NCBI RefSeq assembly: GCF_003113495.2
Contig: NZ_CP084506.1
Location: 2,790,001-2,854,000, forward strand
Reading direction: 5' to 3'
DNA length: 64,000 nucleotides
DNA from: Edwardsiella tarda ATCC 15947 = NBRC 105688
GTDB taxonomy: Bacteria; Pseudomonadota; Gammaproteobacteria; Enterobacterales; Enterobacteriaceae
Shown: in pieces, positions 28,064-38,529 of the stretch
How positions within the stretch are numbered: the first letter of the stretch is position 1
Layout: every line of letters starts with the position of its first letter
Translations under genes and position numbers: made by a program
Notes under the pieces: model-generated
Told to the model about the DNA's origin: nothing
What the model saw: only the letters and a program-made list of their open reading frames with translations
The model's database searches: none

Positions 28064-28091
28064 AAAAAGGGCCTCCCATCGGAGGCCCTTT
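28064..28091. terminator. Bidirectional terminator between porin and mrcB
   Basis: AAAAAGGGCCTCC, loop CATC, GGAGGCCCTTT. The A/T flanks let it work for the porin on the plus strand and mrcB on the minus strand. Confidence 0.9.
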
Positions 28092-28111
28092 CTAGTATGT
28101 CGCACGGCGGC

Positions 28112-30598
28112 TCAATTGCTGCCGAACATCTCCTTGATCCAGCTAGCCACGCCGTCACCACTCTGTGCCGGCGCGCTACCCGAGGCCGGTGTCGCCGGCG
28201 CACGGCACAACGCCTGCGGATCGTCGCTCCAGACCGGAATGGTCTGTGCGCTGCCGCACTGGAAGTTACCGGCGGCATCGATACCCACCATGCTAATCCC
28301 TTGCGGCGGCACCAGATCCAGCGCCAGCGGTGTCTGGTTCTCCAGATAGCGGCGATACAGCGTCAAGGCGCCACTGGCCCCGGTCAACTTGGAGGGGCCA
28401 TTATTGTCGCGCCCAACCCAGGTGATCGCTACCTCTTTGCCATCGATACCAGCGAACCAGCTATCACGCAGATCGTTCGTGGTCCCAGTCTTGGCCGCCA
28501 GATGATAACGGCCAAACTTACCCGCCAGCGAGCGCGAAGTCCCACTCACCACCCCTTGCTGCATCGCGTACAGCGTCAGGTAGGCGGCCTGCGGCGCCAC
28601 CACGCTCTGCGCCTGTGGCAGACTCTGGTACAGCACCGTGCCATCCTCGGCGATGACCGAGCGCAGCGCCGACAGGGTCGCCCGATTACCGCCGGCGGCG
28701 ATGGTCTGATAAGCCTGCGCCACCTCCATCGGGGTCAGGTTAATGGCCCCCAACAGCATCGCCGGGACCGGATCGATAACCGCCTTCGGTACCCCCAACA
28801 GCTGCCAGGTCGCACTGATCTTATCCAGTCCCAAAGCCATCCCCAGGTTCACCGTCGGCACGTTGAGGGATTGCGCTAACGCCGACATCAACATCACCTG
28901 GCCACGATACTGGCGATCGTAGTTCTTCGGCTCCCAATAGGTGCCGTTGGAGAGTTTGATCGACAGCGGCTGATCCTGTAACGGCGTATTGAGACGATAC
29001 TGGTCCGGCTCACCCAACGCCGTCAGATAGGTTGGCGGCTTCGCCAGCGAGCCGATCAAGCGGCGGGCATCCATCGCGCGGTTAAAGCCAGCGAACTGCG
29101 TCTGGGCACCGCCCACCATGGCGCGTACCTCGCCGCTGAAGCGGTCGACCACCACCATCGCCGCCTCCAGATCATCCAGATGCCGCGCGGCGCGTAGCGC
29201 TGGAATACCGGCCTCGACCGCCTTCTCTGCCGCATCCTGCGACACCGGATCGAGGGTGGTAAAGATCTTCACGCCGGAGAGATCCTGTACCTTGTCGCCC
29301 AGCTTGGCCTGCAACTCCTGACGCACCAACTGCATAAAGGCCGGTTGCGGCGAGATCACCCCGCCCTTCGGCTGTACGCCGAGCGGGCGAGCGCTGAGCA
29401 TGTTGTACAGATCCTGATCGATGATCTTCTGCTCCAGCAACAGATGCAGCACCACATTGCGTCGCTCTAACGCCAGCTTGGGATTACGCCACGGGTTATA
29501 CAGCGAGGCACCTTTAACCATGCCAACCAACAACGCCTGCTGATCCAGGCTCAACTCCTCCACCGGACGACCAAAGTAGTAGAGACTCGCCAGCGGGAAG
29601 CCGCGGATCTGATCGTTGCCGCTCTGGCCGAGATAGACCTCGTTGAGGTATAGCTCGAGGATGCGATCCTTGCTGTAGCGATAGTCGAGGATCAACGCCA
29701 TATAGGCCTCGTTCGCCTTACGCCACAAGGAGCGCTCGTTGCTCAGGAACAGGTTCTTGACCAACTGTTGCGTCAGCGTGCTGCCCCCCTGCACCGTGCG
29801 CCCGGCGGTCAGGTTAGCCAACAACGCACGGCCAATGGAGTAGAGGCTGATACCGTCGTGCTGGTAGAAATGACGATCCTCTGTCGCCAGCAGGGTATCG
29901 ACCAACAGCGTCGGGAAACCATCGCGCGGCACGAACAGACGCTGCTCGCCGTTGGGCGATTGCAGCATGGTGATCAGCCGAGGGTCGAGACGGAAGAAAC
30001 CAAACTGGCGTTTATTCTCCAGGTTGATAATTTCGCTCAAGCCACTGGCGTCAAACAGCAGGCGAGCATGGATCTGCCCCTCCTTACCATCGGGGAAGTC
30101 GAAAGGACGGCGCAACATGTCGATGCTGTTGCCCGCCACGGTGAACTCGCCGGGACGCGTGATGCGGTTAACCTCTCGGTACTGCATACCTTCCAGCAGG
30201 TTGACCATCTCTTTCTTGCTGTAGTTCATCCCCGGTTCGAGGCTCACCATCCGGCCATACACCGCCGCCGGCAGCTGCCAGACCTTACCGTCGATACGGC
30301 TACGGATCTGCTGATCGAGATAGACGCCGTAGGCGCCGATTACCACCAGTGCCACCAGCGCCAAGCGGAATAGTAGCCACAACACGCGGCGTCGGCGTGA
30401 ACGTTTTAGCTGTTTGCGCGCCACATTATCCTCGTCATCGTCATACTCATCGTTATCGCGCTCATCGAGCGCCTCATCATCCTCATCATAGTCATCCTCC
30501 TGGTAACGGCGGCGACGGCGAGAGGGCTCCTTGCGCGGCGGCAAGGGAGCTCGTTTTTTTCCTTTACGCCCGATTGGCTGGCGATCGTCCCCAGACAT
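28112..30598 (-). CDS. mrcB: Penicillin-binding protein 1b (bifunctional class A PBP)
   Basis: PBP1b polymerises and crosslinks peptidoglycan at the inner membrane. The 828-residue product starts [20 protein letters not shown], like E. coli. It has a highly charged cytoplasmic tail (poly-Asp/Glu and Arg, about 20-65), a membrane segment ([20 protein letters not shown]), a UB2H region, and the GT51 transglycosylase with its catalytic Glu in [14 protein letters not shown]. The transpeptidase motifs are SLAK (IGSLAKP), SxN (QSLNVPTVN) and KTGTT. It ends in [13 protein letters not shown] as in E. coli. It ends 62 bp from the convergent porin. Confidence 0.97.
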   Translation of the reverse strand: MSGDDRQPIGRKGKKRAPLPPRKEPSRRRRRYQEDDYDEDDEALDERDNDEYDDDEDNVARKQLKRSRRRRVLWLLFRLALVALVVIGAYGVYLDQQIRSRIDGKVWQLPAAVYGRMVSLEPGMNYSKKEMVNLLEGMQYREVNRITRPGEFTVAGNSIDMLRRPFDFPDGKEGQIHARLLFDASGLSEIINLENKRQFGFFRLDPRLITMLQSPNGEQRLFVPRDGFPTLLVDTLLATEDRHFYQHDGISLYSIGRALLANLTAGRTVQGGSTLTQQLVKNLFLSNERSLWRKANEAYMALILDYRYSKDRILELYLNEVYLGQSGNDQIRGFPLASLYYFGRPVEELSLDQQALLVGMVKGASLYNPWRNPKLALERRNVVLHLLLEQKIIDQDLYNMLSARPLGVQPKGGVISPQPAFMQLVRQELQAKLGDKVQDLSGVKIFTTLDPVSQDAAEKAVEAGIPALRAARHLDDLEAAMVVVDRFSGEVRAMVGGAQTQFAGFNRAMDARRLIGSLAKPPTYLTALGEPDQYRLNTPLQDQPLSIKLSNGTYWEPKNYDRQYRGQVMLMSALAQSLNVPTVNLGMALGLDKISATWQLLGVPKAVIDPVPAMLLGAINLTPMEVAQAYQTIAAGGNRATLSALRSVIAEDGTVLYQSLPQAQSVVAPQAAYLTLYAMQQGVVSGTSRSLAGKFGRYHLAAKTGTTNDLRDSWFAGIDGKEVAITWVGRDNNGPSKLTGASGALTLYRRYLENQTPLALDLVPPQGISMVGIDAAGNFQCGSAQTIPVWSDDPQALCRAPATPASGSAPAQSGDGVASWIKEMFGSN

Positions 30599-30682
30599 AT
30601 CCTGTTTCTCCGGCTGTGCTATGGCGTAAACCGCCTAATGTGCGCGCATCTCCCCCGCCGATGACAGGGGAAAGCTCTGAAT

Positions 30683-33118
30683 TTAATGCCGTTTGGTACG
30701 CCTCGTTGGCTGTGCGTTGGCCGGATCATCCGGCCAGACGTGCTTGGGATAGCGCCCCTTCATCTCTTTCTGTACTTCACGATAGGCGCCTTGCCAGAAT
30801 CCCGCCAGATCGCGGGTGATCTGCAAGGGGCGCTGCGCGGGTGACAGCAACTCCAATACCAAGGCCACCCGCCCCTGGGCGATGCGCGGACTCTCGCGTT
30901 CGCCGAACATCTCCTGCAGGCGCACCGCCAACACCGGCGGCTTATCGCTAAAGTAGCGGATCGCCAGGCGCGATCCAGTCGGCACAGTGTAATGAGTCGG
31001 CAGCTCACTATCCAGCCGCTGACGCGTGTTCCAGTCGAGTAGGCGCAGCAGCGCCGCCGCCAGATCGATCTGGCGTAAGGCGCGCAGATCCCGCACTCCG
31101 TGTAGCGACGGGAGCAACCACTGCTCCAGCGACGCCAACAGACTGTCGTCATCCACCGCTGGCCAATTCTGCTCCGCTAACCATTGCCGGGCACAACTCA
31201 GGCGTAGACGCAGCTGTGTCGCCGCCTCGTCCCAACCTAGCGCCGCGATCCCCTGTGCGCGGACCCACTCCAACAGCGCCTGCGCCAGCGTCACCTCATC
31301 GGGGCGCGCTAATGGCTGAGCACGCAACACCAGGCGTCCCAGTTGGACGCGGCGCCAGGCACGCAGCGTGCCCTTAGCCTCGTCCCATTCGACCCCGGTC
31401 TCCTCGCTGACCAACTGGGGCAATTGGCGCGCCAACTGGTCGATATCGCAGGGCAACGCCAGTAGAATACGCGCCTCGCCACCGGCCGCCCCCTGCAACA
31501 GGCTGGCGGCGATCACGCCCGGCATGCGCCCTAAGGGATCATCCGCCTCCAACGCCGCCCCCAGACCATTCGCTAACAGATAGCGTCCATCCTGGCCGCG
31601 GGCCGCGGCAATACGATCGGGGTAAGCATGCGCCAGCCACAACGCCGCCGCATCAAGATCCGCCGCCGCCGTTCGTCCACCGAGACGCTTCACCAACTGA
31701 GCCGCGCGCTGACGCCAGTGCGGTAATGGGTGGTACAGCGCCTGACGGAGATCACGACTCCCCTGACGCGGTGGTTCTTCGATGACCGCCGCCAATAAGG
31801 CGGCACAGGCCAATGCCGCATCGCCGGCCTCCCGCGCGGCGCACAGCATCGCCGCCAGGCGTGGTTCGCTACCGGCGCGCGCCATCTCCCGCCCCAAGGG
31901 ACTCAATGCGCCCTGGGCGTCTAAGGCGCCCAACTGTTGGAGCAGACGTTGCGCCGCCCCCACTGCCGCGCTTGGCGGCGTATCCAACCAGGCGAGCTGC
32001 CCGGCATCGCGGCATCCCCAATTGAGCAGATCCAGCCATAGCATGCTGAGATCGCTACGCAAGATCTCCGCCTGCGCGTAGTCGCTGGCTCGCTCCGCCT
32101 GCTCCGCCGACACCAGGTGCCAACAGATCCCCGCGCACAGACGTCCGGCGCGCCCGGCGCGCTGGGTCATCGCCGCCTGACTGGCCCGTTGGGTGACCAG
32201 GCGCGTCAAGCCACTGCGTACGTCAAACTGACTGGTGCGCTCCAAGGTGCTGTCGACCACCAGACGGATACCATCGATGGTCAGACTGGTCTCAGCGATA
32301 TTGGTCGCCAGCACGATCTTACGCCGCCCCTCGGGGGCGGGATCGATGGCGCGCTGCTGCTCGGCCAGCGATAGGGCGCCATACAGCGGACAGATATCGG
32401 TATCCGCCGCCACGCTCTCCTGCAACAATGCCGCACAACGACGGATCTCGCCGACGCCGGGCAAAAATAGGAGTAACGAGCCGGACTCACGGTTCATCAG
32501 GCTTAACACTGCGTTCGCCGCGGCCTGCTCGATACGCTCATGGGGCGAGACGGGATGATAATGACGCGTCACCGGGTAACTGCGCCCGGCGGAGACGATC
32601 GTCGGTGCAGCAGGCAACAGCGTACGCAGACGGGCGTCATCGAGGGTCGCCGACATGATCAGCAGGCGGAGATCGTCGCGTAGTCCGGCCTGTACATCGA
32701 GCAATAAGGCCAAGGCCAGATCCGCCTGCAGGCTGCGCTCATGGAACTCGTCCAGGATCACCAGCGCCACCCCGTCCAGCATCGCATCACGCTGCAGCAT
32801 GCGGGTCAACACGCCTTCCGTCACCACCTCCAGGCGGGTGTTCGGCCCTACGCGATTCTCGCCACGCATACGGTAACCGACCGTCTCGCCCAGCGGCTCA
32901 CCCAGCTGCTGCGCCAGACGATGCGCCACACTGCGCGCGGCCAATCGCCGTGGCTCCAACATGATGATGCGTCCGTCCAGCGCCGGATGGCGCAATAGCT
33001 GCAATGGCAGCCAGGTAGATTTACCCGCCCCGGTCGGGGCGTTAAGCAGCACCTGAGGAGCCGATTGCAAGGCGGCGAGTAACTCGGGCAAGACGGCTGC
33101 GACGGGTAATAAGGACAC
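30683..33118 (-). CDS. hrpB: ATP-dependent RNA helicase-like protein HrpB
   Basis: A DEAH-type SF2 helicase of unclear role. I place the start at a GTG (33118) with GGAG six bases upstream, giving MSLLPVAAVLPELLAALQSA, which aligns with E. coli HrpB; an upstream in-frame ATG adds 27 unsupported residues. Walker A is NAPTGAGKSTWLPLQLL, the DExH box is LVILDEFHERSLQADLALA, motif III is MSATLDDARL, and motif VI is QRAGRAGRL. The HrpB-specific C-terminus ends REVQKEMKGRYPKHVWPDDP. 811 residues. It is divergent from thpR. Confidence 0.95.
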   Translation of the reverse strand: MSLLPVAAVLPELLAALQSAPQVLLNAPTGAGKSTWLPLQLLRHPALDGRIIMLEPRRLAARSVAHRLAQQLGEPLGETVGYRMRGENRVGPNTRLEVVTEGVLTRMLQRDAMLDGVALVILDEFHERSLQADLALALLLDVQAGLRDDLRLLIMSATLDDARLRTLLPAAPTIVSAGRSYPVTRHYHPVSPHERIEQAAANAVLSLMNRESGSLLLFLPGVGEIRRCAALLQESVAADTDICPLYGALSLAEQQRAIDPAPEGRRKIVLATNIAETSLTIDGIRLVVDSTLERTSQFDVRSGLTRLVTQRASQAAMTQRAGRAGRLCAGICWHLVSAEQAERASDYAQAEILRSDLSMLWLDLLNWGCRDAGQLAWLDTPPSAAVGAAQRLLQQLGALDAQGALSPLGREMARAGSEPRLAAMLCAAREAGDAALACAALLAAVIEEPPRQGSRDLRQALYHPLPHWRQRAAQLVKRLGGRTAAADLDAAALWLAHAYPDRIAAARGQDGRYLLANGLGAALEADDPLGRMPGVIAASLLQGAAGGEARILLALPCDIDQLARQLPQLVSEETGVEWDEAKGTLRAWRRVQLGRLVLRAQPLARPDEVTLAQALLEWVRAQGIAALGWDEAATQLRLRLSCARQWLAEQNWPAVDDDSLLASLEQWLLPSLHGVRDLRALRQIDLAAALLRLLDWNTRQRLDSELPTHYTVPTGSRLAIRYFSDKPPVLAVRLQEMFGERESPRIAQGRVALVLELLSPAQRPLQITRDLAGFWQGAYREVQKEMKGRYPKHVWPDDPANAQPTRRTKRH

Positions 33119-33249
33119 GCGGAACTCCACTCTCTTCTGGGGGAGTGAGGCAAATGGCGTGCTCACCACCTGGCGACGCCCCCTCACACCTATTAACAAT
33201 TACTGCCGCGCATTGTAGCATCGGGCGATGCCGTTAACGGGAAACCATC

Positions 33250-33789
33250 ATGTCGCAACGCCTTTTTTTCGCCCTCGCCCTGCCGGCGACGCTACAGCAA
33301 TCGCTCATCCAATGGCGTGCCCAGCACTTTCCAACCGAGGCAGGGCGACCGATCGCCGCCGCTAACCTGCACCTCACCCTGGCCTTTCTCGGCGACGTCG
33401 GACCGGCGCAACAGCGGCAACTCATCGCCGGAGCCGAACGTATTCGCCAGGCCCCCTTTAGCCTAACGCTGGATGATGCCGGACAGTGGCCGCGTGCTGG
33501 CGTGGTATGGCTCGGGTTACGCCGAGCTCCGCGTGGATTAATTCAATTGGCCGAACTGCTGCGCTCGCAAGCGGCACGCTGCGGCTGCCAACAAAGCACC
33601 TTACCCTTTCACCCGCACATTACCCTGCTGCGCCACGCCTACCAGCCGGTCGCCATTCCTCCGGCTAATTTCCATTGGCAGGTTGAGATCACACAGTTTG
33701 CCCTCTTCCGCTCACAGCGCATTCAGGGACGGACCCACTATCAATCACTGGCCAGTTGGCCCCTACTACGCCACACCGCCGCAGAATAA
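33250..33789 (+). CDS. thpR: RNA 2',3'-cyclic phosphodiesterase ThpR (LigT)
   Basis: A 2H-phosphoesterase that opens 2',3'-cyclic phosphates on RNA and ligates tRNA halves in vitro. Both HxTx motifs are present: HLTLAFLGDVG (about 37-47) and HPHITLLRHAY (about 119-129). 179 residues, near the E. coli 176. The start codon follows GGGAAACCATC. sfsA begins 15 bp downstream on the same strand. Confidence 0.93.
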   Translation: MSQRLFFALALPATLQQSLIQWRAQHFPTEAGRPIAAANLHLTLAFLGDVGPAQQRQLIAGAERIRQAPFSLTLDDAGQWPRAGVVWLGLRRAPRGLIQLAELLRSQAARCGCQQSTLPFHPHITLLRHAYQPVAIPPANFHWQVEITQFALFRSQRIQGRTHYQSLASWPLLRHTAAE

Positions 33790-33804
33790 CCGACAGGAAG
33801 CCTT

Positions 33805-34509
33805 ATGCAGTTCACCGCGCCCCTACAATCCGCCACCCTGCTCAAACGTTACAAACGTTTCCTGGCCGATGTACGTCGCCCCGACGGCCAGATCTTCACG
33901 CTACACTGCGCCAATACCGGCGCCATGACGGGCTGCGCCACGCCGGGCGACACGGTGTGGTACTCCACGTCGGATAATCCACGGCGTAAGTATCCCTCGA
34001 CCTGGGAGCTGACCGAGAGCCAGACGGGGGCGTGGATCTGTGTCAATACCCAACGCGCCAACGCCTTAGTTCACGAGGCGATCGCCCAGCAACGCATCGT
34101 GGAATTGTCCGGTTACACAAAAATACGCAGCGAGGTGCGTTACGGTACAGAAAATAGCCGCATCGACTTGTTATTACAGGCGGAGGAGCGCCCCGACTGC
34201 TATATTGAGGTGAAGTCGGTCACCCTGCTGCAACAGGGGTGCGGATACTTTCCCGACGCGGTCAGTACCCGTGGGCAGAAGCATCTGCGCGAGTTGCAGC
34301 AACAGGTGCAGAGTGGTGCACGCGCGGTGCTGTTTTTCGCCGTGCTGCACAGCGGCATCGAGCGTGTACGGGCGGCCCGCCACATCGATGCTCACTATGC
34401 GCAATTATTGGCCCAAGCAAGCGATCTCGGGGTAGAAGTGATCTGTTACACGGCACGGATAACGCCGGGCGGCATCACCTTGACGCAGCCGCTACCGTTC
34501 GAGTCGTAA
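33805..34509 (+). CDS. sfsA: DNA-binding protein SfsA (sugar fermentation stimulation)
   Basis: SfsA was named for stimulating maltose metabolism in E. coli and binds DNA; structural work places it near PD-(D/E)XK nucleases. The 234-residue product matches in [17 protein letters not shown], in [21 protein letters not shown] and in [10 protein letters not shown], where the E-x-K fits the nuclease-like fold. The ribosome site is AGGAAGCC. It sits between thpR and dksA as in E. coli. Confidence 0.95.
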   Translation: MQFTAPLQSATLLKRYKRFLADVRRPDGQIFTLHCANTGAMTGCATPGDTVWYSTSDNPRRKYPSTWELTESQTGAWICVNTQRANALVHEAIAQQRIVELSGYTKIRSEVRYGTENSRIDLLLQAEERPDCYIEVKSVTLLQQGCGYFPDAVSTRGQKHLRELQQQVQSGARAVLFFAVLHSGIERVRAARHIDAHYAQLLAQASDLGVEVICYTARITPGGITLTQPLPFES

Positions 34510-34692
34510 GGGGGCTATCGAACGGAGAATCGCGCTGAAAAGGGGGAAACGCGGCTAAATACGCCGCCCTTCACACCCTTGTCAAGCCGTAGGCAGGAAT
34601 AATTGCCAACCTCTACCGCATCTGTTATTTATAGCGGCCTGATTTTTTCCCCCATTTGGGGATCGCTAATGCGTGTTATTAGGAGAAGCAGC

Positions 34693-35148
34693 ATGCAAGA
34701 AGGGCAAAACCGTAAACCGTCGTCCTTGAGCATTCTCGCCATTGCTGGGGTGGAGCCGTATCAAGAAAAACCGGGCGAAGAGTACATGAACGAAGCCCAG
34801 TTGGCGCACTTCAAGCGAATTCTTGAGGCATGGCGTAACCAGCTCAGGGACGAAGTGGATCGTACCGTATCCCATATGCAGGAAGAGGCTGCCAACTTCC
34901 CGGATCCCGCCGACCGCGCGACCCAGGAAGAGGAGTTTAGCCTGGAACTGCGTAACCGCGATCGCGAGCGTAAGCTGATCAAAAAAATCGAGAAGACACT
35001 GCAGAAAATCGAAGATGACGACTTCGGTTTCTGTGAATCCTGTGGCGTCGAGATCGGTATCCGCCGCCTAGAAGCGCGTCCGACCGCCGATCTGTGCATC
35101 GACTGTAAGACGCTGGCCGAAATTCGCGAAAAACAGATGGCGGGCTAA
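34693..35148 (+). CDS. dksA: RNA polymerase-binding transcription factor DksA
   Basis: DksA binds in the RNA polymerase secondary channel and with ppGpp redirects transcription away from rRNA. The start [20 protein letters not shown] has the strong ribosome site AGGAGAAG; a longer in-frame version is rejected because this 151-residue form equals E. coli DksA. The coiled-coil tip aspartates are in NFPDPADRA (about 68-76). The four-Cys zinc finger is CESCG and CIDCK (about 114-138). Nearly identical to E. coli. A terminator follows before gluQ. Confidence 0.98.
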   Translation: MQEGQNRKPSSLSILAIAGVEPYQEKPGEEYMNEAQLAHFKRILEAWRNQLRDEVDRTVSHMQEEAANFPDPADRATQEEEFSLELRNRDRERKLIKKIEKTLQKIEDDDFGFCESCGVEIGIRRLEARPTADLCIDCKTLAEIREKQMAG

Positions 35149-35157
35149 CCCCGCCGA

Positions 35158-35180
35158 AACACCATCAGCCGGTGTTTTAT
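35158..35180 (+). terminator. Terminator between dksA and gluQ
   Basis: AACACC (35158-35163), loop ATCAGCC, GGTGTT (35171-35176), then TTAT. It lies 10 bp after dksA and 91 bp before gluQ. In Shigella flexneri a terminator at this place is reported to limit gluQ expression from the dksA promoter; this one has a short stem and weak T run, allowing read-through. Confidence 0.7.
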
Positions 35181-35270
35181 CCTGGCGCTCCGCTGGCTAA
35201 TCACCGATTGGCTGGCGGAGTGCGCATTGACGATCCGGGAGTTTTTCCGGCGCGTATGCCGTTGCAAAAA

Positions 35271-36197
35271 ATGTCATATTCTCAATCTATTCAGCCAGGC
35301 TATGTAGGCCGCTTCGCGCCTTCTCCCTCTGGCGATCTGCACTTTGGTTCCCTGATTGCCGCTCTCGGTAGCTACCTGCGCGCTCGCGCCTGTGGTGGCC
35401 GTTGGCTGGTTCGCATCGAAGACATCGATCCCCCCCGCGAAGTCCCCGGCGCCGCCGGACGCATCCTACGCACCTTGGAGCACTATGGCCTCCATTGGGA
35501 TGGCGAGGTGTTGTATCAGTCACAGCGCCATGAGGCTTACCGCGCCATCCTCGCGCGTCTGCATCAGCAAGGCCTGGCCTACTACTGCACCTGTACCCGC
35601 CAACGCATTCACGCGTTGGGCGGCGTCTATGACGGCCACTGTCGCACGCGAGGCCTCGGGCCACAGCAGGCAGCGTTACGCCTGCACCAGACCCAACCGG
35701 TCTACCGCTTCTACGACCAACTGCGTGGCTGGATCGATGCCGACGCGGCGTTGGCTCGCGAGGACTTCATCATCCACCGCAAGGATGGGTTGTTCGCCTA
35801 TAACTTGGCGGTGGTGGTGGATGACCACCAGCAAGGCGTCAACGAGATCGTGCGGGGTGCCGATCTGATCGAGCCGACGGTGCGCCAGATCGCCTTGTAT
35901 CGCCAGTTAGGCTGGAAAGAGCCGGCCTACCTGCATCTACCATTGGCGCTCAACAACCAGGGGAATAAGCTCTCCAAGCAGAATCATGCTCAACCGATCC
36001 CGTTGGATGATCCCCGTCCGTTGCTGTTGCAGGCCCTGGCCTTCCTCGGCCAACCGCATCCGATGGCGCTGCGCGATGTGTCCACCGAGGCGCTATTAGC
36101 TCATGCCGTCGCGGCCTGGCGCCTGGAAAATGTGCCGCTGAATGCCACAATGCCGACAACGATTCCGTCTGCACCATTCTCAAATTCCCCTCCGTGA
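35271..36197 (+). CDS. gluQ: Glutamyl-Q tRNA(Asp) synthetase GluQ
   Basis: GluQ is a truncated glutamyl-tRNA synthetase that attaches glutamate to queuosine-34 of tRNA-Asp. It has the HIGH-like motif [20 protein letters not shown] and KMSKS-like KLSKQNH, a zinc site ([10 protein letters not shown] with GVYDGHC), and lacks an anticodon-binding domain, as the family does. The start [15 protein letters not shown] has a poor ribosome site; an in-frame ATG at 35256 is an alternative. 308 residues, with a C-terminal tail that differs from E. coli. It follows dksA and is likely co-transcribed by read-through. Confidence 0.94.
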   Translation: MSYSQSIQPGYVGRFAPSPSGDLHFGSLIAALGSYLRARACGGRWLVRIEDIDPPREVPGAAGRILRTLEHYGLHWDGEVLYQSQRHEAYRAILARLHQQGLAYYCTCTRQRIHALGGVYDGHCRTRGLGPQQAALRLHQTQPVYRFYDQLRGWIDADAALAREDFIIHRKDGLFAYNLAVVVDDHQQGVNEIVRGADLIEPTVRQIALYRQLGWKEPAYLHLPLALNNQGNKLSKQNHAQPIPLDDPRPLLLQALAFLGQPHPMALRDVSTEALLAHAVAAWRLENVPLNATMPTTIPSAPFSNSPP

Positions 36198-36336
36198 GCT
36201 ATGATTAGCCGCTTATTTTTCTGCATATCATGCCCCATCGCCTGCGGGATGCCCGGAATGGGCCTGTCGGCCCGTGTAGCTACACGACCACCCGAGCGAT
36301 GACGGAGCGATTTACCAGACACTATCGAGGTGTACC

Positions 36337-37743
36337 ATTTTTACCCGAGTCGCCAACTTTTGCCGTAGAGTGTTAAACCGCGAGGCGGACAGCGCACCGG
36401 AGCAGGAATCTTCCCATCTGAGCGTGATCCCGCGCGATCAACACACGATCTCACGCCAGCAGATCAGCGAAAATGCGCTGAAGGTTCTGTATCGCCTGAA
36501 TAAATCAGGCTTCGACGCCTACTTGGTCGGCGGCGGTGTACGCGATCTCCTGTTGGGCAAGCGCCCGAAAGATTTCGACGTGACCACCAACGCCACTCCG
36601 GAACAAGTGCGTAAGTTATTCCGCAATTGTCGCCTGGTCGGACGCCGCTTTCGTCTGGCCCACGTCATGTTCGGCCCGGAGATCATCGAAGTGGCCACCT
36701 TCCGGGGTCATCACGAACACGCCGATGAGGGCAAGAATATCTCCCAGCAGGGTAAGAACGGCATGCTGCTGCGCGATAACGTCTACGGCAACATCGAAGA
36801 AGACGCTCAACGCCGCGACTTCACCATTAACAGCCTGTACTACAGCGTGGCCGACTTCACGGTACGTGACTATACCGGCGGCCTCAACGATCTGCGGGCC
36901 GGCCTGATCCGCCTGATCGGCGATCCCGAGACGCGTTACCGCGAGGATCCGGTACGCATGCTGCGCGCGGTGCGTTTTGCCGCCAAGCTACGGATGGATA
37001 TCAGCCCAGAGACCGCCGCGCCGATCGCCCGCCTGGCGCCGCTGCTGCGCGACATCCCGGCGGCTCGCCTGTTCGAGGAGGCGCTGAAACTGTTGCAAGC
37101 GGGCTATGGCTATGAGACCTATCTCAAGCTGCGTGAATACCAGCTGTTCCAACCGCTGTTTCCGGTGATCTGCCGCCACTTTACCCCCAACGGCGACAGC
37201 CCGATGGAGAACATCCTGGCGCAGGTGCTGAAGAATACCGATCACCGCCTCCAGAACGATATGCGCGTCAATCCGGCGTTCCTGTTCGCCGCCATGCTGT
37301 GGTATCCGCTGATCGAGTTGGCGCAGAAGATCACCCAGGAGGGCGGGTTGACCTATCACGATGCCTTCGCCCTGGCGATGAACGACATTCTGGACGAGCA
37401 ATGCCGTTCCCTGGCGATCCCCAAACGCATCACCGCGCTGATCCGCGATATCTGGACCTTACAACTGCGCCTATCACGCCGTCAGGGCAAGCGGGCCCAC
37501 AAGTTGTTGGAGCAACCCAAGTTTCGCGCCGCCTACGATCTGTTGGCGCTGCGCGCCGAAGCCGAGCGGAGCGCCGAGCTGCAACGTCTGGCCGAGTGGT
37601 GGGGCTCCTTCCAACTCGCCAGCGCCTCGCAGCAGAAGGCCATGGTCAACACGCTGGATGATGAGGGTGACAGCAATGCCGGCGCCCGTCGTCGTCGTCG
37701 ACCACGTCGTCGCGCGCCTCGCCGCGAGGGAAGCGGCGCATGA
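36337..37743 (+). CDS. pcnB: Poly(A) polymerase I, with conserved AUU start codon
   Basis: PcnB adds 3' poly(A) tails that hasten mRNA and sRNA decay and control ColE1 copy number. The start is ATT at 36337: it is preceded by GAGG with a 6-nt gap, and the frame from it ([15 protein letters not shown]) matches the E. coli N-terminus, whose pcnB is known to start at AUU. The next possible start (GTG, 36370) would delete these conserved residues. The nucleotidyltransferase motif is [20 protein letters not shown]; then [11 protein letters not shown] and [20 protein letters not shown]. The Arg-rich C-terminus ([15 protein letters not shown]) is typical. folK overlaps by 4 nt. Confidence 0.96.
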   Translation: MFTRVANFCRRVLNREADSAPEQESSHLSVIPRDQHTISRQQISENALKVLYRLNKSGFDAYLVGGGVRDLLLGKRPKDFDVTTNATPEQVRKLFRNCRLVGRRFRLAHVMFGPEIIEVATFRGHHEHADEGKNISQQGKNGMLLRDNVYGNIEEDAQRRDFTINSLYYSVADFTVRDYTGGLNDLRAGLIRLIGDPETRYREDPVRMLRAVRFAAKLRMDISPETAAPIARLAPLLRDIPAARLFEEALKLLQAGYGYETYLKLREYQLFQPLFPVICRHFTPNGDSPMENILAQVLKNTDHRLQNDMRVNPAFLFAAMLWYPLIELAQKITQEGGLTYHDAFALAMNDILDEQCRSLAIPKRITALIRDIWTLQLRLSRRQGKRAHKLLEQPKFRAAYDLLALRAEAERSAELQRLAEWWGSFQLASASQQKAMVNTLDDEGDSNAGARRRRRPRRRAPRREGSGA

Positions 37744-38252
37744 CCCGCGTCTATCTGGCATTGGGCAGCAATCTGGCCGATCCGCGTCACCAGGTGCGTC
37801 AGGCCGTTCAGGCACTGGCGGCGCTGCCAGACTGCCAGTTCGTGGCGGTCTCCTCGCTGTATCGCACCCGCCCGCTCGGGCCGCAGGATCAGCCGGATTA
37901 TGTCAATGCCGCCGTCGCGCTGGATACCACGCTGACGGCGGAGGCACTGCTGGATTGCACTCAACGCATCGAGCTCGCGCATGGTCGCGAGCGTAAGGCC
38001 GAACGTTGGGGGCCGCGTACCCTGGATATCGACATCATGCTGTTCGGTAATCAGGTGATCGCCAGCGAACGGCTGATCGTGCCGCACTATGACCTGTTGA
38101 ATCGCAGCTTCATGCTGGTCCCGTTGGCCGAGATCGCCCCCGACCTCTGTCTCCCCACGGGAGGGACACTGCGTGCGGCCATCGCGCGTCTCGCTGATGC
38201 CGGAGATCTCCAGGTGTTGCCCGCCCAGGATGATGCCACGCCAGCGACCTGA
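37740..38252 (+). CDS. folK: 6-hydroxymethyl-7,8-dihydropterin pyrophosphokinase FolK
   Basis: HPPK transfers pyrophosphate from ATP to hydroxymethyl-dihydropterin in folate synthesis. The 170-residue product has [20 protein letters not shown] at the N-terminus and the signature [16 protein letters not shown] with the two metal-binding aspartates (about 97-99). It starts within the pcnB stop (ATGA), the same translational coupling seen in E. coli. Confidence 0.97.
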   Translation: MTRVYLALGSNLADPRHQVRQAVQALAALPDCQFVAVSSLYRTRPLGPQDQPDYVNAAVALDTTLTAEALLDCTQRIELAHGRERKAERWGPRTLDIDIMLFGNQVIASERLIVPHYDLLNRSFMLVPLAEIAPDLCLPTGGTLRAAIARLADAGDLQVLPAQDDATPAT

Positions 38253-38529
38253 TCCCTCGGCCCGCCGCCTGACGGCGCGGGCTATGCCCACGCTCTTCCC
38301 GACGCGCCCCCCTCCTCGGCTCCGCTCTCGACGCCAAAACAAAACACGATGTGATGTATTTGCTTGATCTCATCTCCACCGCAATCGTTTTTCTTGCAGT
38401 AGAATACGCCAGCAGGGTGTCCGTCTGCGACGGAGCCGTACACCATGGCGAACGCTGCCGGATGCGATGACAGCGTAGCGCCCAACTTTATTTGCCCGGT
38501 CATTGGCCGGTCGACAATGGGAGACAGTG

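Noticed and set aside
38253..38529. Riboswitch before panB
   Set aside because: I found no recognisable aptamer motif in the 277 bp; it looks like an ordinary promoter region.
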